Shown here one piece after another: positions 1-7,208 of a stretch of 7,379 nt of DNA; the stretch's first letter is position 1, and each line of letters opens with the position of its first letter. The notes under the pieces were generated by a model that saw only the letters and a list, made by a program, of their open reading frames with translations, had not been told where the DNA came from and searched no databases. Origin of the DNA: Granulicella sp. UBA5172 (GTDB lineage: Bacteria; Acidobacteriota; Terriglobia; Terriglobales; Acidobacteriaceae); assembly GCA_002413385.1 (NCBI GenBank), contig DHWW01000239.1:2610-9988 (forward strand), in the 5' to 3' direction. A program made the translations under genes and the position numbers.

Positions 1-20
1 CACTAACCACTAACCACTAA
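1..20. repeat. Short 7-bp tandem repeat at the receptor stop codon
   Basis: The unit CACTAAC is repeated twice and followed by CACTAA. On the minus strand this reads as GTTAGTG units running directly out of the receptor gene's TAG stop, and it places a stop codon in all three frames within 20 bases. The tract reaches the window edge, so its true length is unknown. It could be the start of a longer simple repeat or a chance triplication; no function can be assigned. Confidence 0.6.
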
Positions 21-3000
21 AACCTGTATCTCGCCTGCACCAGCAACGACCGCATTGCCGCCGCACTCGTCACCTGCCCAAAATTCGCAGAGTTCAGCGT
101 CGTATTGATCCCGCTGTACTGCACCGTGTTGAACACATTGCTCGCCGTCACGCGAGCCTCGAACGATCGCGTCCCGCCAAAGTCCACCGTCCGCGACAGC
201 GACGCATTCACCGACACCGTTCCCGGCCCCTCAATCGATCCCTGCGATGCCGTCCCATACTGCCCCGCCGCCGGAGCCGTGAACGCCGCCTTATTGAAAA
301 ACTCTCTCAGCGTCCCCGGCCCCTTCACTGGCTGCGATGCATCCCTGTCCGGCCGCTGCTGATACACATTGCCCGCCGCCGCCTCCGCCTGGTTCCCCGA
401 ATAATGCGGCGTCAGATACGTCCCCGACGCGAAAGTGAACGTCCCACTCAGCAAAAATCCATCCAGCATCCTCGACGTCACGCCGCCCTTGTTGAAGAAC
501 GCGCGATTCGGTCCGAACGGCAGCTCGATCAACCAGTTGCCGGTGAGATTGTGCCGCTGATCGAAGCTCGAGTTGCCCTCCTCCGCCCTCAGGTCATACA
601 GGTTCTGCACCGGAGATCCCACCGCTCCCCCCACGCCCGAAGCATTATCAATCGAGTGCGAATACGTATACGTCGCCCCCAGCGAAATCCCTTTCTGTTG
701 CCGCTTCTGCAAGCTCACCACCAGCTGGTTCGACCGCGATCCCGCCGCCGACTCTTCATAATCGAACGGCGCCACCCCCGCCGTCGTCGTCCCGCTCGGC
801 GTCCCATTCGGAGACCCGACCACATCCAGGTTCCTGCCCTTCGATCCGTTGTAACCGATGTTGAACACGATCTGCAGTGGCAGCGTTCGCTGAACATTCA
901 GGTTATACAGTTGCACCATCCCCAGCCGGTAATTCTTGTCCACCGCGTAGTTGTTCTGAATCGCCTGTGTCGACGAGCACCCAAACCCATTCGCCAGCGT
1001 CATGTTCGTCGTGCTCGTCGTCGTATTCGTCACGCATCCCGTCGGCGTCGGATTCGGATTCACCGTCGTCGGCGTTGCCACCGCATTCGTCTGCGTCACC
1101 GAGAACGGCTCCTGGTGCGACAGCGACTTCGCAAAAATTGCATACTGCCCGGTGTTGTAGTTGATTCCATATCCGCCCCGCACCGCCGTGTCCTTCAGCA
1201 GCGTCGCCGCAAACTTCGCGAATTTCGGGCGATACGCAAATCCCACGCGCGGCGAATACATCGCATGGTCCGGATTCACCAGCGACGCGCTCCCTCCAGC
1301 CGTGCAAGTGACCGTGCCCGCAGCCGTCGAGTAGCTGATCCCATTCGGCGTCACGCATCCTATCCCCGACGTCACCGGTGTCACCCCATTGATCCCCGTC
1401 AGGTTCACCAGCCGCCCATTCTTCTCGCTGTACGGCCCAAAATATTCATAGCGCAACCCATAGTTAACCGTCAGGTTAGATAGCGCGCGAAAGTCATCGG
1501 TCAAATACCAGTCATACACATTCTCCCGCAGGTACGTCTTGTAAAGTCCCGCCTGGATGCTCGTACTCTGCGGCAGTCCCAGCAGAAAATCAGCGAACCC
1601 ATCGCCGCTCGTCTGCCCTCCCGTCCCCGCCGCCTGCGCCGCCGGACTCGCCGTCGCGTACCCCGTAAACGTAAAACTTCCCAGCGGATTATTTCCGCCA
1701 ATCGAGTCCGCATGCACCCGTCGCACATCCAGCCCATACCGCATGTTGTGCTTCTTGTGCCGCCACGCTACAAAGTCTGAAAAGCTGATCGTCTGGTTGA
1801 TCGTCTCGCTCGGGCTCGTATTCGATAGCCCCGTATCGTTCGCAATGTTGATGGACGCCAGCCCGTTATAAAACCGCGGGTCGGCAAATCCTCCCGAGGC
1901 ATTCGGAATACTCAGCCCTGCCTCCGCCGATGGATTATTCGACGTATCCGTAAAGTAGTTCCGCGTCTTCGCATTCGACCGGTTCCACGTCAAGCTCGCA
2001 TGGTTCGAAAGCCGCCCATACGAAATCGTGTACCCCGCACTCAGCGCCGTGCCATCGCTCTGTTGCGTTCCACCCAGCGGCAGAAAAATATTCCGCTCGT
2101 CACTCGCCGCGTGCGAGTAGTTGTAGCTCAAATTAATATTCTGCCGCAGGCTCGGCGGCAGATTCGAGTTCCCGCCGCCTCTGCCCCCGCCGCCAAATCC
2201 ACCGAACGGCGCTCCCGCAGCTCCGCCCAGCGTCCGCACATAGCGAGCATTGATCGACACATTGTTACTGCCCGCATTCGTCACCGTCTGGTAGTTGTAC
2301 CCCTGCACATTCGTCGGAATATTCGGCAGCGGATAGTAGCCCAGCAGCGACTCCGCTGCCGGCTGAATGCACGTCTCGCCAGCATCGCAACTGCCGACGG
2401 TCGGTATCGTATCGCCAGCCAGCGGCAGCCCCGTCTTCGGATCGTAGATCGTCACCGGAACCGCATTCGTCCCCGTGCCCAGCGACGACGCAGAGAAATT
2501 CCCTGCACGCTCAAGTGTCGTTGGCACCAGCCCCGTCGCCAGAAACGCCGTCAGATTCTTCTGCCCCGTCACATTCAGAAACACAAACTGCTTCGTGTTC
2601 GGCTTCGTCAATCCCGGAATATACGGCGACCCCGCCAGCGTCACGCCATAGCGGTTCGAGTACCCCGCAGGATTTGCCACCGGTGTCAGCGCCGGCGACC
2701 ACGGTGCCGAATTCAACGCCGAGTTGCCGCCCTGATAAAAAATGCTCCCATGCGGTTGCGCCGGGTTGAAGTTCCGAAATCCCCCACCCCCAAATCCGCC
2801 TCCGCCTCCGCGTCCGCCCCTTCCACCACCACCCGGCCCGCCGCCCCCGCGCATCATCCCTCCCAGCATCCCCACAATCGCATTCGTCGGATCGCCTCCC
2901 GGAGGAATCATCCCACTCGCCCGGCCCTGCGCCACCGTATCTTCCACGCGCTGCCGAATCTCATCTTCGCTGAACCTCGCCAGCCCATTCGTCTGTCCCG

Positions 3001-3751
3001 TCTGTCCCGTCACCGCGACCGAGTCCGAGTCCGACGCTCCATTCTCGATCCCCGCCATCGTCGGCAACGCCGCACCCGCATTGCCTCCGCCCTTGCTCGC
3101 ATCCAGCGCATCTTCACCCGCACTCAGGCTCAGTCCCTGCAACCCCTGCAGAGCGTTCGTCCCACCGCCCACCGCTGCCTGCCGAGCCTCATTCGCCGCC
3201 GCTCTACTCGCCAGCTCCAATCCGAAATCAGCAGCCTTCGGCACAATCGTGATCGACTGTTTCGCCGCCTCCGCCTCCACGCCATTCAGCACCACCTCCT
3301 GCGTCGCCACGGCAAACCCCGCCAGCTCCGCTCGCACCACATAGCGCCCATTGCGAGGAATCGACATCGCATACGCTCCATCGATATCCGTCGACGTCGC
3401 ATATTTTTTCCCCGTCAGTGAATTGGTCGCAGTAATCGCAACCCCAGGCAGCGGAACCCCTCCCGCCTTGCCCGCCGTTCCCGCCACCACATGCCCTGCA
3501 ATCGTTCCACCCTGCGCTGGCGCGGCAGTCGCGGGCGCACCAGTAGCTTGAGCCGTCAACGTCGTCGTCGCCGCACTCTGCTCTGCCAGCGCTGCCGAGC
3601 TCCACGCCAGCCCCGCAACCGCCAGCGCCGCCACAGCCGCCAGCCCCACAGCACCTCGCCGAACCCGCCTCAACTCTCGACCTTCCACGTACACCTCGCC
3701 CTGCGCCGATTTCACGTCAGCCCTCGCCTCACCAGACCCTCTACACTCCAT
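17..3751 (-). CDS. Oar-like TonB-dependent receptor with N-terminal carboxypeptidase-regulatory-like domain
   Basis: This is a 1244-residue outer-membrane beta-barrel protein of the large TonB-dependent receptor/Oar type that is abundant in Acidobacteriota; such proteins are thought to import or bind carbohydrates, peptides or metal chelates, and the substrate here is unknown. A signal peptide lies near residues 29-56 (RRVRR, an Ala/Leu-rich core, then SAALA before E57). A CarboxypepD_reg-like fold covers about 82-170 (PLPGVAITATN, TDIDGAYAMSIP, GRYVVRAELAGFA). A low-complexity region at about 298-326 and a second at about 509-527 are almost pure Gly/Arg/Phe. Family phrases follow (VPTTLERAGNFS, YDPKTGLPLAGDTIP, LLGYYPLPN), then a long barrel ending in ...VQARYRF with the expected terminal Phe. 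No canonical plug motif is visible. The ATG at 3751 has GGGAG only 2 bases upstream and would give a long acidic n-region, so GTG at 3715 (GAGGG, spacer 5) or GTG at 3694 may be the true start. It lies 8 bases after the DUF5666 gene, probably in one operon. Confidence 0.9.
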   Translation of the reverse strand: MECRGSGEARADVKSAQGEVYVEGRELRRVRRGAVGLAAVAALAVAGLAWSSAALAEQSAATTTLTAQATGAPATAAPAQGGTIAGHVVAGTAGKAGGVPLPGVAITATNSLTGKKYATSTDIDGAYAMSIPRNGRYVVRAELAGFAVATQEVVLNGVEAEAAKQSITIVPKAADFGLELASRAAANEARQAAVGGGTNALQGLQGLSLSAGEDALDASKGGGNAGAALPTMAGIENGASDSDSVAVTGQTGQTNGLARFSEDEIRQRVEDTVAQGRASGMIPPGGDPTNAIVGMLGGMMRGGGGPGGGGRGGRGGGGGFGGGGFRNFNPAQPHGSIFYQGGNSALNSAPWSPALTPVANPAGYSNRYGVTLAGSPYIPGLTKPNTKQFVFLNVTGQKNLTAFLATGLVPTTLERAGNFSASSLGTGTNAVPVTIYDPKTGLPLAGDTIPTVGSCDAGETCIQPAAESLLGYYPLPNIPTNVQGYNYQTVTNAGSNNVSINARYVRTLGGAAGAPFGGFGGGGRGGGNSNLPPSLRQNINLSYNYSHAASDERNIFLPLGGTQQSDGTALSAGYTISYGRLSNHASLTWNRSNAKTRNYFTDTSNNPSAEAGLSIPNASGGFADPRFYNGLASINIANDTGLSNTSPSETINQTISFSDFVAWRHKKHNMRYGLDVRRVHADSIGGNNPLGSFTFTGYATASPAAQAAGTGGQTSGDGFADFLLGLPQSTSIQAGLYKTYLRENVYDWYLTDDFRALSNLTVNYGLRYEYFGPYSEKNGRLVNLTGINGVTPVTSGIGCVTPNGISYSTAAGTVTCTAGGSASLVNPDHAMYSPRVGFAYRPKFAKFAATLLKDTAVRGGYGINYNTGQYAIFAKSLSHQEPFSVTQTNAVATPTTVNPNPTPTGCVTNTTTSTTNMTLANGFGCSSTQAIQNNYAVDKNYRLGMVQLYNLNVQRTLPLQIVFNIGYNGSKGRNLDVVGSPNGTPSGTTTAGVAPFDYEESAAGSRSNQLVVSLQKRQQKGISLGATYTYSHSIDNASGVGGAVGSPVQNLYDLRAEEGNSSFDQRHNLTGNWLIELPFGPNRAFFNKGGVTSRMLDGFLLSGTFTFASGTYLTPHYSGNQAEAAAGNVYQQRPDRDASQPVKGPGTLREFFNKAAFTAPAAGQYGTASQGSIEGPGTVSVNASLSRTVDFGGTRSFEARVTASNVFNTVQYSGINTTLNSANFGQVTSAAAMRSLLVQARYRF

Positions 3752-3759
3752 CTCTCCCG

Positions 3760-4558
3760 CTACTGCGGGTCTACAGGAGGAGTCGCACCCGCACCCGGCA
3801 CTGCTGCACCGCTCCCGCGCCGCCGCCCTTGCCCCGGAGTCCCAACCACCAACTGCGTTGGCACAAACATCCCGCCCTTCACCGACCCCGTCCCCCGCAC
3901 CATATCCCCCACCTTGATGTCCGCCAGCGTAATACTCTCCCCACCCTCCGCCGGAGCTGCACCCTCGGCCATTCCTCCGCCCCCGCCCATCCGTCCCACC
4001 CCTCCGCGCCCGCCCCGCTGGAACGACGTCGTCTCATCGAACCCGATCGTCTGCGCCACATGGTCGGGCCGCTCCACCGTCATCTTTGCGTTATCCAGAT
4101 CGATCGCCGTCACCTTCCCCACGATGTACGTCTTCCCCAGGTTCTCCCGCATCGCCTTCACCTGCGCCGCGTCGGTCGCAAACACGATCGCCGCATGCAG
4201 CGTCTTCTTCGGTTCATCCAGAACCCCCGCCGCCATCACGCCATCACCCACCTTCAGGTCCGCAATCTTCACCGTCACGCCGCGACCCTTCAATCCCCCG
4301 CGTATTGTCGGTCGTCACGATCTGCATCGTCGCGCCGTCCTCGGTCTTCACCGTCACCGTCGCACCCGAAACCGCCGTCACCTCCCCTGCCACCCTCTGC
4401 ATCCCTGCAAAGACCGCGCGTCCCTCTCTCTCCTGCGTCTGCGGCCCCTGCGCCTGCAGCGTCCCCTGTGCCTGTGGCGTCCCCTGTGCCTGCAACATTC
4501 CACCCGCGCCTATCATCATCCCGAGTGTTCCGCCCGCCAACATCGCTCTCAATCGCAT
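3760..4558 (-). pseudogene. DUF5666-domain exported protein, interrupted by a one-base frameshift
   Basis: Two overlapping minus-strand frames read as one protein of about 265 residues if a single base is removed from the G5 run at 4295-4299. The upstream frame gives VAGEVTAVSGATVTVKTEDG and ends with TTDNTR; the downstream frame resumes with KGRGVTVKIADLKVGD. The protein has two DUF5666-like repeats, each a small beta-rich unit ending in a DLKVGD or DIKVGD motif (VTVKIADLKVGD, then ESITLADIKVGDMVRGTGSV). A Gly/Met-rich linker (GRMGGGGGM) lies within the second. The N-terminus is a hydrophobic signal peptide (MRLRAMLAGGTLGMMIGAGG, then LQAQG), so the protein should be exported. I chose ATG 4558 because AGGGAG lies 6 bases upstream; ATG 4576 in the same frame lacks such a site. 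The family's function is unknown. The stop TAG at 3762-3760 is 8 bases before the receptor ATG, suggesting co-transcription. The shift may be a homopolymer sequencing error rather than true decay. Confidence 0.8.
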
Positions 4559-4622
4559 CGCCATCTCCCTGCGCATTACACAGAAGAGACGTTATCGCCG
4601 CGAGGAAGACGCATCCGCCTCA

Positions 4623-4628
4623 TAAAAT
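4623..4628 (+). promoter_or_regulatory. Candidate -10 element in the divergent intergenic region
   Basis: TAAAAT matches five of six bases of the sigma-70 -10 consensus and lies in the only AT-rich patch between the divergent DUF5666 and transporter genes. It would leave a leader of about 42 bases before the transporter ATG. No TTGACA-like -35 is present at 16-18 bases. The same patch on the minus strand (TTTTAT) could serve the DUF5666-receptor unit. I found no Fur-like or other clear palindromic operator in 4577-4676. Confidence 0.25.
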
Positions 4629-4676
4629 TTCACCGCTGCCGCTGCCTCGGGCGCAACAACCTTCTACACTTTCAAT

Positions 4677-5411
4677 ATGCCTGTACACACAACACACGCC
4701 TCGCCTGCGCCCTCGCATGATCATCACGAAGTCCACTTCACCTCCTCCGAGGCGGTCCGCGACATCGTCATCGGCCTCGCCGACGGCCTCACCGTCCCCT
4801 TCGCCCTCGCCGCCGGTCTCGCCGGAGCCATCTCCGCCGCTCACCTCGTCGTCACCGCCGGACTCGCCGAAATCGCCGCCGGCTCCATCGCCATGGGCCT
4901 CGGCGGCTACCTCGCCTCGCGCGGCGACACCGAGCACTTCGCCTCCGAACGCCGCCGCGAGGAACTCGAAGTCGTCACCCGCCCTGAAGACGAGGCCGCC
5001 GAAATCTACGAGATCTTCGAGCAGTACGGTGTCGACCACGAATCCGCAACGCCTGTCCTTCGCTCCCTCCAATCCAACCCCAAGGCCTACGTGGACTTCA
5101 TGATGCGCTTCGAGCTCGGCCTCGAAGCGCCCGCCCCCGGCCGTGCCGTCCGTTCCGCCTTCACCATTGCCATCTCCTACATGGCCGGCGGCGTCATCCC
5201 GCTCGCTCCCTACATGATCTTCCCCAACATCACCACCGCCCTGCGCGTCTCGGTCATCATCACCCTCATCGCCCTCGCCATCTTCGGCGGAGCCAAAGGC
5301 CGCGCCCTCGGTTCCAACGTCTTCAAGAGCGCTCTCCAGACCGTCGCCATTGGCGGCCTCGCCGCCGCCGCCGCCTTCGAGCTCGCCCGCCTCCTCAACG
5401 GCCATGTCTAA
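4677..5411 (+). CDS. VIT1/CCC1-family iron/manganese transporter
   Basis: This 244-residue integral membrane protein belongs to the vacuolar iron transporter (VIT1/CCC1) family, which moves Fe2+ and Mn2+ out of the cytoplasm, commonly by proton antiport. In a bacterium it would act as an inner-membrane exporter protecting against metal overload. Predicted order: a His-rich N-terminal tail (H4, H7, H14, H16, H17, H20); TM1 about 28-52 with the family motif [20 protein letters not shown]2 about 55-80 ([20 protein letters not shown]); a cytoplasmic charged domain about 83-155; and TM3-TM5 about 158-181, 187-206 and 217-240. Candidate metal ligands are D36 and M73 in the membrane and E95, E98, E106, E109, M142, M143 and E146 in the soluble domain. 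Length and topology are complete for the family. No Shine-Dalgarno is visible before the ATG. Third codon positions are dominated by C. The gene is divergent from the DUF5666-receptor pair. Confidence 0.92.
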   Translation: MPVHTTHASPAPSHDHHEVHFTSSEAVRDIVIGLADGLTVPFALAAGLAGAISAAHLVVTAGLAEIAAGSIAMGLGGYLASRGDTEHFASERRREELEVVTRPEDEAAEIYEIFEQYGVDHESATPVLRSLQSNPKAYVDFMMRFELGLEAPAPGRAVRSAFTIAISYMAGGVIPLAPYMIFPNITTALRVSVIITLIALAIFGGAKGRALGSNVFKSALQTVAIGGLAAAAAFELARLLNGHV

Positions 5412-6369
5412 TCCCATCACCGGAGCAACAAGTTTCTCTTCGTGAAGCATCCAAGCTCCAGAAAGCATCGAATCTCAATTGGAGCGCATCATGCTGACGC
5501 AGCAGACCCATCCCGTCCCCAAAGTCGCTCGCGCCGTCACGCTCCTCGATCGGGATCTCGTCGCCCGTGGGCGTCGTGAGATCGACCGTCGAGCTCGGCG
5601 CGACGATGTAGAGCGGGATGCCGTGATACGCCGCGAGCACGGCGAGGGAGTACGTGCCGATCTTGTTCGCCGTGTCGCCGTTCGCCGCGATGCGGTCGGC
5701 GCCGGTGCCGATCAGGTCGACCTCTCCGCGCGCCATCATCGACGCGGCAGCCGAGTCGGCGATCACCGCGTGCGGTATGCCGACCGCCTCGAGCTCCCAC
5801 GCGGTGAGACGCGCACCCTGCAACAGCGGCCTCGTCTCGTCGACGAGCACGCTCGCGAGCAGGCCGCGCTCCCACGCCGTGCGCAACGCGCCCACCGCCG
5901 AGCCGTAGCCGCCCGTCGCAAGCCCGCCTGCGTTGCAATGCGTCAGCGCGCGCGTTCCGGGCCCAAAGAGCTCGGCGGCGTGCGCGGACATCCGGCGGCA
6001 GCGGTCGACCTCCTCGCGGTGCAGCGCACGCGCCCGCTCCGGGGTCGGGTCGGCGCGCATCTGCTCGAGCGCCCAGAAGAGGTTGACCGCGGTCGGCCGC
6101 GACGACGCGAGTTCCCGTTCCGCCTCGGCCAGGTCCTCGCCACGGAGCGCCGTGAGCGCCAGCCCGTAGGCGGCGGCGACGCCGATCGCGGGCGCGCCGC
6201 GGACGGCGAGCGTCCGGATCGCCTCCGCCACCTCTGCGGCGGTCGTGCAGACGAGGTCGACCTCCTCGTCGGCGGTGCCGCGCTGGTCGAGCAGCACGAC
6301 GCGCGGCCCGTCCTCCTCGAGGCGGGCGATCCGATCGGGGTCGAGCTCCTGCTCAGGGCCTGATTGCAT
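5395..6369 (-). CDS. mtnA: S-methyl-5-thioribose-1-phosphate isomerase, C-terminus replaced at a join (partial)
   Basis: MtnA isomerises 5-methylthioribose-1-phosphate to 5-methylthioribulose-1-phosphate in the methionine salvage pathway, in the cytoplasm. From ATG 6369 the family motifs appear in order: RGAPAIG at residues 57-63; [14 protein letters not shown] with the catalytic-type Cys145; DETRP then [10 protein letters not shown] at 177-193; [12 protein letters not shown] with the catalytic-type Asp224; NKIGTY at 235-240; and [13 protein letters not shown] ending at residue 278. Recognisable sequence stops near residue 280 (base about 5530). The remaining 44 or so residues to the stop at 5395 are antisense of the preceding Acidobacteria-like DNA and have no family character. 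Family members are usually about 340-350 residues, so about 60-70 C-terminal residues are missing. There is no strong Shine-Dalgarno; a hairpin ends 11 bases upstream of the ATG. ahcY lies just upstream on the same strand. Confidence 0.88.
   Translation of the reverse strand: MQSGPEQELDPDRIARLEEDGPRVVLLDQRGTADEEVDLVCTTAAEVAEAIRTLAVRGAPAIGVAAAYGLALTALRGEDLAEAERELASSRPTAVNLFWALEQMRADPTPERARALHREEVDRCRRMSAHAAELFGPGTRALTHCNAGGLATGGYGSAVGALRTAWERGLLASVLVDETRPLLQGARLTAWELEAVGIPHAVIADSAAASMMARGEVDLIGTGADRIAANGDTANKIGTYSLAVLAAYHGIPLYIVAPSSTVDLTTPTGDEIPIEERDGASDFGDGMGLLRQHDALQLRFDAFWSLDASRRETCCSGDGIRHGR
5481..5530 (+). CDS. Start of a truncated, unidentified gene cut by the left join
   Basis: GGAG at 5481-5484 is followed by a 6-base spacer and ATG at 5491, a good bacterial start signal 79 bases after the transporter stop. 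The first residues would be [13 protein letters not shown]. After about 13 codons the sequence becomes the antisense of a conserved mtnA region, so the plus-strand open frame that continues beyond about 5530 is not trusted. The peptide is too short to identify. It could be the next gene of the transporter transcription unit, or a chance start. Confidence 0.3.
5525..5540. other. Left join between Acidobacteria-like and actinobacteria-like DNA
   Basis: MtnA homology on the minus strand ends here in mid-domain, just after [10 protein letters not shown]. To the left, the plus strand carries the transporter gene and a fresh start codon. The strong excess of C over G on the plus strand seen to the left fades at this point. 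No transposase, attachment site or terminal inverted repeat is present. The exact breakpoint is uncertain by roughly 10 bases, because the joined sequences share bases by chance. Confidence 0.7.
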
Positions 6370-6380
6370 GGCGCCTAAAA

Positions 6381-6415
6381 TGCCACGTCCCGCGACTGAG
6401 TCGCGGGACGTGGCA
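6381..6415 (-). terminator. Perfect inverted repeat with T-run between ahcY and mtnA
   Basis: The arms 6381-6397 and 6399-6415 are perfect 17-base reverse complements around one central base, so a real stem would have about 15-16 pairs and a loop of 3-5 bases. On the minus strand the stem (ending GGGACGTGGCA) is followed by TTTTAGG, the form of an intrinsic terminator for ahcY, 22 bases after its stop. The T-run is short. The T-run is followed by GGCGCC and the mtnA ATG, so the structure could also act as an attenuator or mask mtnA translation initiation. On the plus strand there is no T-run after the stem, so termination in that direction is not expected. Confidence 0.75.
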
Positions 6416-6437
6416 GACGCAGAGGCGCCGGATCGGC

Positions 6438-7208
6438 TCAGGTTCCCTCGTCCCACGAGGCCAGGTACTTCTGCTGCGCCTCGGTAAGGACGTCGATGTC
6501 GATCCCCATGGTCGCGAGCTTCAGGCGCGCGATCTCGTGGTCGATCACCGCCGGCACGGGATACACCTTCCGCTCGAGCTCGCCGGCGTGCTGCACGGCG
6601 TACTCGAGGCCGAGGGCCTGGTTCGCGAAGGACATGTCCATCACGAGGGCGGGATGCCCTTCGGCGGCCGAGAGGTTGACGTTGCGGCCGTCGGCGAGTC
6701 AGTAGATGCGGCGGCCGTCGTCCATCGTGAACTCCTCGACGAACTCGCGCGCCATTCGGGTCTCGCTCGCGAGCGCCCGCAGCGCGGGGATCTCGATCTC
6801 GACGTTGAAGTGGCCGGTGTTCGCGAGGATCGTCCCGTCCTTCATCAGCGGGTAGTGCTGCGCGGCGATGACGTTCTTGTCGCCCGTCGCGGTGCAGAAC
6901 ATGTCGCCGATCTTCGCGGCGGCCTCCATCGTCAGCACCTCGAGACCGTCCATGACCGCCTCGAGCGCCTTCATCGGGTCGACCTCGGTGACGATCACGT
7001 GCGCGCCCAGGCCGCGGGCCCGCGACGCGACGCCGCGCCCGACCCAGCCGTAGCCGGCGACGACAAACTTCTTGCCTGCGAGCAGCACGTTCGTCGCACG
7101 GATGATCCCGTCGATCGTCGACTGGCCCGTGCCGTAGCGGTTGTCGAACAGATGCTTCGTCTTCGCCTCGTTGACCGCGATGATCGGGAAGCCGAGCTTG
7201 CCGTCGGC
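6438..7208 (-). pseudogene. ahcY: S-adenosylhomocysteine hydrolase, C-terminal part with an in-frame TGA
   Basis: AhcY reversibly splits S-adenosylhomocysteine into adenosine and homocysteine using bound NAD, clearing the inhibitory product of methyl transfer. One frame of 256 codons holds the family motifs in order: [25 protein letters not shown], the NAD-binding [38 protein letters not shown], then [20 protein letters not shown] and the terminal YLASWDEGT. The terminus is the short Thermotoga/archaeal style without the KP.HYRY tail. About 160 N-terminal residues are missing because the frame meets unrelated DNA at about 7208. A TGA at 6701-6699 interrupts the conserved run between DDGRRIY and LADGRNVNL, where family members carry an ordinary residue, often Leu or Val. 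No frame change accompanies it, so one substitution or sequencing error explains it. Downstream are the hairpin and mtnA, giving a methyl-cycle/methionine-salvage pairing. Confidence 0.88.

Noticed and set aside
404..1483. Long plus-strand open frame opposite the receptor gene
   Set aside because: Its translation is an Arg/His/Pro-rich string without domains, typical of the antisense of a GC-rich gene. The minus-strand receptor explains the same bases with clear family motifs.
2000..3421. 473-codon plus-strand open frame
   Set aside because: Extremely Arg-rich shadow of the receptor coding sequence; no motif, no ribosome site, and fully inside a well-supported gene.
4291..4300. Programmed ribosomal frameshift in the DUF5666 gene
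   Set aside because: No classical slippery heptamer, no obvious stimulatory element, and this family is not known for recoding. Homopolymer error or a mutation is simpler.
3491..5103. Overlapping long plus-strand frames of about 410-425 codons across the DUF5666 and transporter genes
   Set aside because: Pro/Ser/Arg-rich low-complexity translations caused by C-rich DNA. They cross the intergenic region and contradict the real frames on both sides.
4620..5468. 282-codon minus-strand frame opposite the transporter
   Set aside because: Gly/Glu/Asp-rich antisense shadow; the plus-strand VIT1-like protein has clear membrane topology and metal ligands.
5412..5480. Possible terminator after the transporter gene (GCTCCA and TGGAGC)
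   Set aside because: Only six-base arms about 20 bases apart and no T-run follows; it is too weak to call.
6699..6701. Selenocysteine or reassigned TGA in ahcY
   Set aside because: AhcY is not a known selenoprotein, the site is not a catalytic Cys, no selenocysteine-insertion-like stem was seen immediately downstream, and the surrounding genes do not use internal TGA.
5533..7205. GCCGTC at both ends of the middle block as a target-site duplication
   Set aside because: Six shared bases are expected by chance in DNA this GC-rich. There are no terminal inverted repeats and no transposase or integrase between them.
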